Shown one piece after another: positions 37,079 to 45,369 of a stretch of DNA of 64,000 nt. Origin of the DNA: Chitiniphilus purpureus (GTDB lineage: Bacteria > Pseudomonadota > Gammaproteobacteria > Burkholderiales > Chitinibacteraceae); the NCBI RefSeq assembly GCF_025642115.1, contig NZ_CP106753.1, positions 4,031,501-4,095,500 of the forward strand, written 5' to 3'. The position numbers and the translations under genes were made by a program. Below the pieces are notes generated by a model. That model did not search any database, was not told the origin of the DNA, and was given only the letters and a program-made list of their open reading frames with translations. The first letter of the stretch is position 1. The number at the start of each line of letters is the position of its first letter.

Positions 37079-37335
37079 GCCAGGAATAAACCGCTTTTTG
37101 CGTTACGCCCAGAATGCCGGCAACTTCTTTGACCTTAAACCCGCTTTTGTACTGCCTGAACTGCGCGCTGCCGCATCATTTGCAACGTGTGGTGATCAAT
37201 TGCGCGGCCATATTTTTGATGGTTTTATTCAGGGCGGAATTATACCAGAATTTCACCAAACCTAAATTAAAGGTTAGTAAGGTTGGCGCGCATATTGATC
37301 ATCTATTTCCGATAAAAATCCATAAAATTCGATAG
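37079..37335. other. 257-bp region between modules B and C with an 11-bp inverted repeat
   Basis: No convincing gene was found. GCAAAAAGCGG at 37065-37075 and CCGCTTTTTGC at 37091-37101 form a perfect inverted repeat with a 15-bp loop, straddling the start of the module C frame. It could be a terminator remnant or the end of a lost insertion element. Confidence 0.4.
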
Positions 37336-37869
37336 CTATTCAAGCGGTTTTCTCTGGCACATGGCAATTGGAATTTCCGGGTGCAGTTCTTCCAAAAAAT
37401 TTGGAGCTGCAAATGATACGGAGCCTGGCGATTCACCGACGGCAACAATGAACTCCAACCCCGATTGTGAAGAAAAGGCTATTCCATTTTCTGCTATGAC
37501 ATCTTCATCTTCGTAAATAATTTTCTCAACACTTTCTATATAAAACCCACTAACTGAATGCTTTTCAAATTCAATATTTATAGAATTTTCCAATGCTTCG
37601 CCTGGAAAGAATTCTATAACCAAACTGCCGATCTCGTGCCAATCCTTGATTTGCGTGCAAACTGAAGAGAGCCTAATAAAAGATTTGTTCAAAAAAAACA
37701 ATTCTAAAATCCAGCAGGCTCTGGGGGAGTGTCCGATTGGAAATTTGTACCCTACAATCGAATTTCCAACAAACACCTTCTGAAGAAGCTCCTGTTTCGC
37801 AATGCCATCAATCTTGAATTCCAAAATCGGTCGCCTGCCTTCAAAACTCTCAGTAGTGGAGGGTTTCAT
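37336..37869 (-). CDS. Probable immunity protein of Rhs tip B
   Basis: The 177-residue acidic protein ('[20 protein letters not shown]', '[20 protein letters not shown]') has no family I recognise. The ATG at 37869 lies inside the last codons of tip B in another frame, giving a 20-bp overlap; an alternative ATG five codons upstream (37884) is possible. The overlap and AT-rich composition mark it as the partner of tip B. Confidence 0.6.
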   Translation of the reverse strand: MKPSTTESFEGRRPILEFKIDGIAKQELLQKVFVGNSIVGYKFPIGHSPRACWILELFFLNKSFIRLSSVCTQIKDWHEIGSLVIEFFPGEALENSINIEFEKHSVSGFYIESVEKIIYEDEDVIAENGIAFSSQSGLEFIVAVGESPGSVSFAAPNFLEELHPEIPIAMCQRKPLE

Positions 37870-38750
37870 GGGGTTTTTTTCCATTGGGTGGAATATCAAT
37901 ACTTTTTCCGCCTGAGCTGTTTGTTGGGCGACCAAAGATGCCATTTGCACCAACTTGACTACCAGGAGGCGCTTTGTCACCAGGCTTCCATGGGCGAGTG
38001 CCTCCGGTTAACCTCTGCAAATCTTCGTCATAGTCTCCAGTTCCCCCATGTTCAGGGCTTAATGGTCCGCTAGTATGCCTTTTCCCACCTTTATTTGGCC
38101 CGGCTCTAGGGTCACTTTGATCTCCAACTAAATCGGTTGGCACTGGAGGGCATGTAGTGTTTTCGTCTTGCTGGCTATCTATTTCCTCATTCAGATTGCA
38201 AACCCCAGCCACAAGACAAGCTGCAATCATTCCACCCATAGGCCCCAAAGCCCGCTTCGCTAAGGCGCCTACAGCTGCAGAAGCAGCTCTTCCACCAACC
38301 ACACGGACACCGACCCCTACCACGACCTGCCATGCCAGGCCTTTGGGGTCGGAGTAAGACAGCGGATCGCCTCTTACGTAGGCATAGGTATTGATTCCAC
38401 CATTGAGGCCAATCGGATCGCTCTGAATATACCGCCCGATCCGCGGATCATAATCCCGGAAGTAGTTGTAGAACCGTCCCGTCTCCTTGTCGAAGTACTG
38501 CCCCGGGAAGCGCAAGTTGTACGTCACCAGCCTGCCATCGACGTCCGGGTCCTCGCGCACCCCACTGTGGCCGAACGGCTCGCTGATCGGCCAGTCCCAC
38601 ACCACCTTGCGCCGGACCGGGTCGCTCACCTGGGCGCGCAGCGCCCAGGTGGTCCGGCCAAGCGTAGTAGAGCTATGCAGTGCCCACCAGCACGGTGCAC
38701 AAGCACAAGTTTTCCAACTTGGGCTGGTCGGCGTTGTTTTATTTCAGTAT
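37850..38750 (-). pseudogene. Displaced Rhs module B: decayed core, shared linker and toxin tip
   Basis: From 38629 an open frame of 259 codons runs '[20 protein letters not shown]' through the core end '[20 protein letters not shown]'. Upstream (38630-38750) the core is degraded: 'QPKLEN' is still readable but a TAG and a deletion follow. After the core comes the same Gly/Ala/Val-rich linker as in the main gene ('[20 protein letters not shown]'), then a distinct tip ending '[17 protein letters not shown]'. The tip family is unknown to me. Core breakage means it is not a complete secreted Rhs. Confidence 0.75.
38241..38390 (-). repeat. Linker repeat shared by tips A and B
   Basis: About 150 bp are nearly identical to 39444-39590 in the main gene (three or four mismatches). 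They encode the hydrophobic linker after the core, so tips A and B can exchange through the linker as well as through the core. Confidence 0.85.
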
Positions 38751-38762
38751 TTAAAAAGAGTC

Positions 38763-39143
38763 TTACCTAAGAAAATAAATGTCAATATTCTTTTTGTCGC
38801 TCTCATCAACATCCAATTCTTTGGAGTTGCGCATAGAGTATAATCTTCGCTCAAATATGCGCTGCACTTCTTCAGCTCTGATTTGCTCGGTTTTTATCGA
38901 GGTAACAAAAATTGCAGCCGCGTGCAATACCTCATATATAGATAAATGCAAGCAACGCAGCATAATTTCATCTTCGCGCCCTATGCTTTTCCATTCAATT
39001 GAATCGGAAAGAACTCCAAGACCGGAAACAGTATAGCTGCCTCTCTTATCTTTATATCGAATCTCGGACAGATCTATAGTATCCGGCCATTCTTTTCTAT
39101 TTTCTTCAAAAAAATCAAAAAATTTAGATTTAAAAATACTCAT
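38763..39143 (-). CDS. Probable immunity protein of the expressed Rhs tip A
   Basis: The 126-residue protein ('MSIFKSKFFDFFEENRKEWP', 'EIMLRCLHLSIYEVLHAAAI') has no recognised family. The ATG at 39143 overlaps the rhs stop (ATGA) and is preceded by GAGGA, so it is translated right after the toxin. A longer form beginning inside rhs is less likely. AT-rich composition contrasts with the core of rhs. Confidence 0.65.
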   Translation of the reverse strand: MSIFKSKFFDFFEENRKEWPDTIDLSEIRYKDKRGSYTVSGLGVLSDSIEWKSIGREDEIMLRCLHLSIYEVLHAAAIFVTSIKTEQIRAEEVQRIFERRLYSMRNSKELDVDESDKKNIDIYFLR

Positions 39144-41335
39144 TTCCTCACCCTGCCGTCTGGCCAAACGCTGTTTGGCACTTTTCCTTTTTCCCAGGAT
39201 TTTTTATCAGACCACCGTTTCCACTGATCTCCACCGTGACTTGATGTGTCCCGTTCCCATACAGAACCATCCGTCTTGCATCGCTTTCCTTTTGAGCCTT
39301 TTATTGGCTCAAAATCATCCGGCGCAGTATCTGGGTTGTCTGGGTAAACAACTTGGTCACTTTCGTCATTACTAGAACTATCATCACTTTCATTTAAGGT
39401 GCAAACACCAGCAAGCACACAGGCTGTTACCATGCCAACGGTCGGCCCCAAAGCCCGCTTCGCTAAGGCGCCTACAGCTGCAGAAGCAGCTCTTCCACCA
39501 ACCACACGGACACCCACCCCTACCACGACCTGCCATGCTAGGCCTTTGGGGTCGGAGTAAGACAGCGGATCGCCTCTTACGTAGGCATAAGTATTAATCC
39601 CCCCCGCCAACCCAATCGGATCACTCTGGATATACCGCCCGATCCGCGGATCATAATCCCGGAAGTAGTTGTAGAACCGCCCCGTCTCCTTGTCGAAGTA
39701 CTGCCCCGGGAAGCGCAGGTTGTACGTCACCAACTTGCCATCGACGTCCGGGTCCTCGCGCACCCCACTGTGGCCGAACGGCTCGCTGATCGGCCAGTCC
39801 CACACCACCTTGCGCCGGGCCGGGTCGCTCAGCTGGCGCGTCGTGCCCAGGTGGTCCGCCCAGGCGTAGTACAGCTGCGCCGTGCCCTGGCTGTGCTGCA
39901 CCGTGCCCACCGGCAATGTGCCCAGCCACAGGTGTTCCAGCTTCGGCTGGCCGGCGGCGTCGTATTCGCCTTGCAGCTGGCCTTGCGGATCATAGGCGTA
40001 CAGCGTGGTGTCGCTGGCGTTGTCGCTCTTCTGTACCCGCTGCCCGAGTGCGTTGTAGCGGTAGTGGCGCGCCGGGGTGCTGTTGCTGCGGATCAGCCGG
40101 CCGGCGTTGTTGTACAGGTTGGCGCCGTAGTTGACCATGTTGCCGGCGGCATCGTAGCTGTACTTGCCGTCCAGGCCGGCCCCGGCGACGCTGAGCACCT
40201 GGTTGTTGGCCGGATGGTGGGTGAGCAGGTTGATGGCGGCGCCGGTGTGCTTCTCGGTGCGGTTCCCATTCAGGTCATAGCGGTAGCTGTACTGGGTGGT
40301 GCCGATGCTGGCCTGGGCCAGCCGGTCCATGCGGTCGTAGCCATAGCTGCGCAGCGCGGCGGTGCCCGGGTCCTGGCGGATGAGGTTGCCGACGGCGTCG
40401 TAGCTATAGCTGAACTGGCTGTCGGCCAGCGTGAGGCCGGCGACACGGCCCTGGGCATCGCCGGGGGCCTGGCGCAGTTGGCCATTGCCCCAGCGCCAGG
40501 CGAGAGGGCGACCGTCGGTGCTGTAGTGCAGCTGGTCCAGCAGTGGCTGGCCGTTGACGCGCATGGCGCTGACCTGACCATGCTGCCAGTCGTATTCGAC
40601 AATGGTGCCGGAGGGGTAGGCGATGCGGTTGAGCTGGCCGGCGGCGGTGTAGCCGTACCGGGTGACCAGGGTGGCGTTGCCGAGCTGGCGGGTCACCTGC
40701 GCCAGGCGGCCCTGCGGGTCGTAGCTGTACTGGGTGCTGCCGCTGGCGTCGCTGAAGCCGGCCGGCTGGCCCGTGCCGTTGGGCGGGTCGTAGCTGAACT
40801 GGTGGGTCTCGTCGCCGAAGGCGATGCGGGTGGGCCGGCCCAGGTCGTCGCGGGTGACGCTGGCGGTCTTGCCGCGGGCGTCGGTCCTGCTCTGGGGCAG
40901 GCCACTGGCGTCGTAGGTGGTAGTGCTGCTGCCGCTGTCGGGGCTGAGCAGGCGGATCAGGTCATCGAAGCCGTTGTAGGTGTAGGTGGTGGTGAAGCCG
41001 AGGGCATCCTTGACGGAGACGAGGTTGTCGCGGGCGTCGTAGCGTAATTCGACGATGCCGCCGTCGGGATGGGTGATGCGTACCAGGCGGTTGAGGGGGT
41101 CGTAGGCGTAGCGGGTTTCGCGGCCGAGGGCGTCCTTGCGGCTGGTGCGGTTGCCGTTGGCGTCATAGGTGAAGGTGGTCTGGTGGCCCTGGGCATCCAT
41201 GATGCGTTCGAGCCGGCCGAGCGCATCGTAGTCGTAGAAGGTGCTGACAGTGGCCTGATGGGCCGGCAGTGCGGCGTGGGCCAGGCTGCCGGCCAGGGCC
41301 AGCCCGGCCAGCAGCAGGGGGCGGAACAAGGTCAT
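39140..41335 (-). CDS. Secreted Rhs/YD-repeat protein 2 with toxin tip A
   Basis: The 731-residue protein starts with a Sec signal peptide ('LLLAGLALAGSLAHAALPAH', cleavage near residue 21), followed by about 20 YD repeats ('GRLERIMDAQGHQTTFTYDA', 'GNRTSRKDALGRETRYAYDP') and the Rhs core ending '[20 protein letters not shown]'. YD repeats build a closed shell around the C-terminal toxin, which is released after the core. Tip A (~130 residues) has a hydrophobic Gly/Ala linker, an acidic spacer and a basic Trp-rich end ('SSHGGDQWKRWSDKKSWEKG'); similar ends occur in contact-dependent toxins, but I cannot name the activity. It starts 33 bp after the stop of YD protein 1. Confidence 0.85.
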   Translation of the reverse strand: MTLFRPLLLAGLALAGSLAHAALPAHQATVSTFYDYDALGRLERIMDAQGHQTTFTYDANGNRTSRKDALGRETRYAYDPLNRLVRITHPDGGIVELRYDARDNLVSVKDALGFTTTYTYNGFDDLIRLLSPDSGSSTTTYDASGLPQSRTDARGKTASVTRDDLGRPTRIAFGDETHQFSYDPPNGTGQPAGFSDASGSTQYSYDPQGRLAQVTRQLGNATLVTRYGYTAAGQLNRIAYPSGTIVEYDWQHGQVSAMRVNGQPLLDQLHYSTDGRPLAWRWGNGQLRQAPGDAQGRVAGLTLADSQFSYSYDAVGNLIRQDPGTAALRSYGYDRMDRLAQASIGTTQYSYRYDLNGNRTEKHTGAAINLLTHHPANNQVLSVAGAGLDGKYSYDAAGNMVNYGANLYNNAGRLIRSNSTPARHYRYNALGQRVQKSDNASDTTLYAYDPQGQLQGEYDAAGQPKLEHLWLGTLPVGTVQHSQGTAQLYYAWADHLGTTRQLSDPARRKVVWDWPISEPFGHSGVREDPDVDGKLVTYNLRFPGQYFDKETGRFYNYFRDYDPRIGRYIQSDPIGLAGGINTYAYVRGDPLSYSDPKGLAWQVVVGVGVRVVGGRAASAAVGALAKRALGPTVGMVTACVLAGVCTLNESDDSSSNDESDQVVYPDNPDTAPDDFEPIKGSKGKRCKTDGSVWERDTSSHGGDQWKRWSDKKSWEKGKVPNSVWPDGRVRK
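39593..40118 (-). repeat. Rhs core repeat, copy in the main gene
   Basis: This ~525-bp GC-rich segment of the main rhs gene recurs at 36488-37014 (near identical), 38404-38640 (partial), 34290-34541 (diverged), 35697-35745 (short) and 33538-33686 (internal piece). The copies define the boundaries of the displaced tip modules. Confidence 0.9.
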
Positions 41336-41368
41336 GGTAGGGATCCGGGTAAGCATGGGGACGGGGCC

Positions 41369-43648
41369 TTATTGCGCTTGGGGCGTGCCGGGCAGCTGCT
41401 GCGCGGCGGTGACGGCCTGCTGGGCCCCGGCCAGGGTACCGGCCGGGTCGTAGCGGTCTTCGCGTTTGCGGTTGCCGGCGTTGTCCAGGGTGTAGTCGAT
41501 GCGGCTGCCGTCGCTGTGGTCGATGCCAATCAGGCGGTGGGCCGGGTCGTAGCGATAGCTGAGCCCGCTGCCATCGGGCAGGGTGACCTTGCTGAGCAGG
41601 CCGGTGGGCAGATAGTCGAAGCGGGTCTGGCCTTCCGGAGCGCTGCGCAGGATAAGGCGCTGGCGCAGGTCGTAGCCGAAGGTGGTGCTGCGGTTGTCCG
41701 GGTCGATCTGCTCCAGCAGGTTGCCGTGGGCGTCATAGCGGGGATAGCGGGTGACCTGGTTCAGCGGGTTGGTCACGGTGGCGAGGTTGCCCTGGGCGTC
41801 GTAGCTGTAGCGGGTGAGCTGGCCCAACGGATCGGTCGCGGTCTCCAGCAGGCCATTGGGCAGATAGGTCCAGCGCCAGGCGCGGGTGACGCCGTCGGCG
41901 GTGATCTGCTTTTGCAGCAAGTGGCCTTGGTCGTCATAGCTGAAGGTAGTGACGCGGCCGGGTTCGGTGAGGGTGGCGGGCAGGCGGAAGGTGGGGTGCC
42001 AGGTGGTGGTGACGGTGCGGGCCTGCGGGGTGCCGGCGGCTTCGGTGCGGGTGGTTTCGAGGTTGCGGGTCAGGTCGTAGCCGTAGGTGGTGCTCACGCC
42101 GTTGAAGTCGGTGCGGGACTGGACGTTGCCGTTGGCGTCATAGCCGAGCGTGGCACTGGCCGGGCCGCAGCCGGCGCCGCCGGGCTGATCCTGGCCGGTG
42201 AGCAGCCAGCGCTTGCCGATCTGGGTGAAGTGGTAGCGGCGGTTGGTGCCGAGGGGATCGGTCTCGGTGGTGGTGCGGGTGCTGCCGGCCTGGGTGAAGG
42301 CGAGGCCGACCTTGTCGATGCCCCCGGCGTGCTCGGAGGAGATGGCCTCGCCATCGGCGTTGTAGCGCCAGGTGGCGTAGCGCACCCCGGCTTCGTCGGT
42401 GATGCCGGTCAGGAGGTAGGGGTTGGGGTCTTCGTAGTGGTATTGGCGGCTGGTCTGGTCAGGGTGGGTGACCGAGACCAAGCGACCCTGCGTGTCGTGC
42501 GTGAACCGAATCTCCGTGCCATGCTGGACTTCGACTTTCTTCAACTTCAACCCACTGTCGTAGTGGAACAGGAGATTGGCGCCATTCGGGGTCTCGACCC
42601 AGTTCAGGGGCCCGTCGTCGCGATAACCCAGCTTGGTGCTGCGGCCGTTGTCATCGATCCGGATCAGGCGGCCCAGCGTGTCATAGTATTCGGCCTTGTT
42701 GCCTTCGATGATCCGGAAGCCATCCTGATTCACCACGAAGCGGTAGCGCGCCGCGGCCGGGTCCAAGGGTTGCCCGGTCAGGCTGAACGGATAGGCGCGC
42801 CCGTCCGGCCGTTCCAGCCGGTAATTGGCCGGCATGGCCATGGTCGCCTCGGAGAAATGGGCCACCCAATCCGGATCGATATCCACCTGCATTTGCTGGG
42901 ATGAAGCAGGTGCGGCTGGCAAGTGCTCGTGCAGCGGCCATGCTACCGGATCGTCTGCCCGCACAATGCGCGATTGGAACGCATGGCGCCAGCCGATGCC
43001 CAGCCCCAGGTCCTGCAACAGCATCGAGTTATAGGCCCTGAAGAAACCAAGCGGGACCGAGGTATCGTTTTCAAGTTGGTATTTGTTTGCCACATGCAAC
43101 GCCACCGGATTGCCGGTCTTGGGGCAAGCCTCGCCGACATTGGGATCGGGGCATTCGCCGAATACACAGTGCCCACGGTATGCCTGGCGGCAGCCATTGA
43201 CGCTCTTGCTCAGATAGGCACCCCGCGGACAGATCGGGCGGCAGGACTGGCTGACCGAGCCCAAATAGCTTCCGGGCGGGCAGGAAGGCGTGACTTTCGC
43301 GACTAAATCATAAGAGGCCACATAACGGCCGGGGGGAGCCCGCTCACGTACCGATACCCCGTAGGTTTGTACCAATATTGTTCCGCCCCAACTATTACAT
43401 GAAGCCTCCCAATCCGGACGTGCATGGACCGTTTTAAGTGCCAGCTCACACACTGGGTGATCAACACTGATGTAGTTTCCTTCAGCGCTGCCAATGTAGT
43501 GATATTCCGGGCCTGAATCATTTTTTCGCATTTCCACACTCCACCGCTCAGCAAAAGCCGCCGGCATCAGAAACGCAGCGATCAAGAACATCCAAAGGAC
43601 CCCAAGCTTTTTTTGGGGAAACCCGTTTTTATCGAGATGAATACGCAT
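41369..43648 (-). CDS. Secreted YD-repeat protein 1 with Cys-rich/DUF6531-like N-terminus
   Basis: The 759-residue protein starts with a signal peptide ('KKLGVLWMFLIAAFLMPAAF', cleavage near residue 33). Residues ~35-180 hold a Cys-rich region ('CPPGSYLGSVSQSCRPICPR'), followed by 'GNPVALHVANKYQLENDTSV', which matches the start of DUF6531 in Rhs proteins. From ~350 on it is YD repeats. It ends without a core or toxin at 'LPGTPQAQ', and rhs 2 begins 33 bp later, so the usual Rhs shell appears split over two exported proteins. The ATG at 43648 was chosen because it sets the signal peptide near the N-terminus. A PAAR domain is absent. Confidence 0.8.
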   Translation of the reverse strand: MRIHLDKNGFPQKKLGVLWMFLIAAFLMPAAFAERWSVEMRKNDSGPEYHYIGSAEGNYISVDHPVCELALKTVHARPDWEASCNSWGGTILVQTYGVSVRERAPPGRYVASYDLVAKVTPSCPPGSYLGSVSQSCRPICPRGAYLSKSVNGCRQAYRGHCVFGECPDPNVGEACPKTGNPVALHVANKYQLENDTSVPLGFFRAYNSMLLQDLGLGIGWRHAFQSRIVRADDPVAWPLHEHLPAAPASSQQMQVDIDPDWVAHFSEATMAMPANYRLERPDGRAYPFSLTGQPLDPAAARYRFVVNQDGFRIIEGNKAEYYDTLGRLIRIDDNGRSTKLGYRDDGPLNWVETPNGANLLFHYDSGLKLKKVEVQHGTEIRFTHDTQGRLVSVTHPDQTSRQYHYEDPNPYLLTGITDEAGVRYATWRYNADGEAISSEHAGGIDKVGLAFTQAGSTRTTTETDPLGTNRRYHFTQIGKRWLLTGQDQPGGAGCGPASATLGYDANGNVQSRTDFNGVSTTYGYDLTRNLETTRTEAAGTPQARTVTTTWHPTFRLPATLTEPGRVTTFSYDDQGHLLQKQITADGVTRAWRWTYLPNGLLETATDPLGQLTRYSYDAQGNLATVTNPLNQVTRYPRYDAHGNLLEQIDPDNRSTTFGYDLRQRLILRSAPEGQTRFDYLPTGLLSKVTLPDGSGLSYRYDPAHRLIGIDHSDGSRIDYTLDNAGNRKREDRYDPAGTLAGAQQAVTAAQQLPGTPQAQ

Positions 43649-44259
43649 AACTGCCCGGTGAAATAAGGGTTGATTCTTGTCTGGCTGTTTCAGCTCATCC
43701 ATGCGCGCGGCAATGGCACTTGCGATGGGATTGAAGGATTGGAACAGGCCAACAATACAGTCCGAAAAATATCTTCAAGCCAGAAAGCCAAGCATTTGAT
43801 TGCCCTGCCGTATCGGTATGGAAAATCGACATGCCGCAGCCTGCACGAAGCACACCCCAGCCGGGTAGTATCCGGAACAGTGACAGCAGCCACCGTATCC
43901 ATGACCTGCACAGCACAGGCTTTCAAACCAGACAGGGCATGACATTCGCCCGAAAAACAGAGGCGAACGTCAGATTAAAGACAACCACAGGAAAAATCCA
44001 GAAAGAAAACTGCAGCCCTTGTCGTTTGCCTTGCGATTGCCGGGCAGTTGCGCAGCGATGGGCAGCACCGGAGGCGAACACCCAGGGCCACCTCAGTGGT
44101 GCCTGGCAGGTACGCGGCAGGCGTGGCTATGAAACCTTGCCCTGCAGCGGCCTACGCGCTTGCGCAGCCACGGCTTTCCGCCTGCCTTGGGGCGGCAGTC
44201 AACGATGCGTTGCTCAGCCTGCAACCGGCGTCATCCGGCGTCGGTGGACAGCAGGTGAC
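43649..44259. other. 611-bp intergenic region upstream of the Rhs operon
   Basis: No gene, RNA or clear terminator was recognised. It separates two minus-strand units: the MscS channel gene ends at 44260 and the Rhs pair starts at 43648. Composition shifts from AT-richer near the Rhs side to GC-rich near mscS. The Rhs promoter must lie here but no consensus stood out. Confidence 0.4.
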
Positions 44260-45369
44260 CTACCCCCTGCCCTCCCCCGAGTTGCCGGCGGGTTGCTCGG
44301 GCTGGGGTTGTGGCGGCTGCATCAGGTCGCCGCCGGCATAGCGCAGCCGTTGGATCGGCGTGGCGAATTCGATGTCTTCGCGCTCGAACGCCGAGACCAG
44401 CTCCAGGTTGATCTGCTGCTGGATATCCATATAGAGGTTGAAATCCGGGTCCAGCACGAAGTAGACCACTTCGAAGGTGAAGGCGGCATTGCCAATGCCC
44501 TGGAAGTGGGCGCGATCCAGCCGCACCTTGTCGCGCGCGCCGATGATGTCGCGCAGCATGCCCGGGATGCGTTCGAGCTTGTCGCGCGGGGTGTCGTACG
44601 GCACCGCCACGCTGAATACCACGCGCCGCTCGCGCAGTTTCTGATAGTTGCGGATGCGGCTCTTGAGCAGATCGTCGTTGGAGAACACCAGCTGCTCGCC
44701 CGAGAGGCTGCGCACCCGCGTGGTCTTGAGTCCCACCCGCTCGATGTTGCCCATCATGTCGCCGACGATGATGAAGTCACCCACCACGAACGGCTTGTCG
44801 AGCACGATGGCAAGCGAGGCGAACAGGTCGCCAAGGATGTTCTGCACCGCCAGCGCCACCGCCACGCCACCGATGCCCAGGCCCGCGACCAGGCCGGAGA
44901 TGTTGAAGCCCAGCTGATCGAGCACGATCAGCAGGATCATGCTCCACAGCACCACGCGCGCGATGAAGCCGAGCACGGTCATCGCCGTGGCCGCTTCGGC
45001 ATCCAGGCTGCGCCGCCGTTCGGTTTCGGCATTGAACCAGGCGACAAGCCCGCGGTTGAGCCATAGCGCCAGCTGCAGGATGAAGGCGATCAGCGCGACG
45101 ATGGAGAGCGTGCTGTCCACCTTGCCCGGCAGCGTCAGACCGTTGGAGCCCACCTTGAGCGCGATCGGCAGCAGCAGCCAGAAGCGGGTGGCCGAGAACG
45201 AGGCGGCCCAGGCCTGGGCCAGCACTGAGCTGCGCGCCTGCAGGCGTGGTGCCACATAGCGGGTCAGCACCGCGCGCAACAGATAGATCGCCAGCAGTGT
45301 CGCGACCGTGATGGCCAATGCCACCAGAAGATCGTGTTGATTGTTGGCGCGCAGGATCTGACGAAGCAT
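44260..45369 (-). CDS. MscS-family mechanosensitive channel
   Basis: The 369-residue protein has several N-terminal helices and the MscS pore helix region 'VAGLGIGGVAVALAVQNILG', followed by 'DKPFVVGDFIIVGDMMGNIE' of the beta domain and a cytoplasmic 'VFSNDDLLKSRIRNY'. Such channels open under membrane tension and release solutes during hypo-osmotic shock. Its start shares a base with the stop of the AsmA-like gene (TAATG), so it is part of the trehalose gene cluster, which fits osmotic balance. The last ~20 residues are Pro/Gln-rich. Confidence 0.9.
   Translation of the reverse strand: MLRQILRANNQHDLLVALAITVATLLAIYLLRAVLTRYVAPRLQARSSVLAQAWAASFSATRFWLLLPIALKVGSNGLTLPGKVDSTLSIVALIAFILQLALWLNRGLVAWFNAETERRRSLDAEAATAMTVLGFIARVVLWSMILLIVLDQLGFNISGLVAGLGIGGVAVALAVQNILGDLFASLAIVLDKPFVVGDFIIVGDMMGNIERVGLKTTRVRSLSGEQLVFSNDDLLKSRIRNYQKLRERRVVFSVAVPYDTPRDKLERIPGMLRDIIGARDKVRLDRAHFQGIGNAAFTFEVVYFVLDPDFNLYMDIQQQINLELVSAFEREDIEFATPIQRLRYAGGDLMQPPQPQPEQPAGNSGEGRG

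Noticed and set aside
36668..37132. Open frames on the plus strand across the Rhs core copies (also near 33512 and 39770)
   Set aside because: They recur only because the GC-rich core is repeated; the minus strand carries the YD-repeat protein, and the plus frames have no start context or family resemblance.
37114..37335. Plus-strand 73-codon frame between modules B and C
   Set aside because: No ribosome-binding site and no recognisable protein; it overlaps the inverted repeat region.
39770..42904. Very long Gly/Ala/Val-rich plus-strand frames opposite the Rhs genes
   Set aside because: Antisense shadows of YD repeats; composition is that of the reverse complement of a repetitive gene.
43690..43942. 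Short frames on both strands upstream of the Rhs pair
   Set aside because: Mutually overlapping, unlike any family, no start context.
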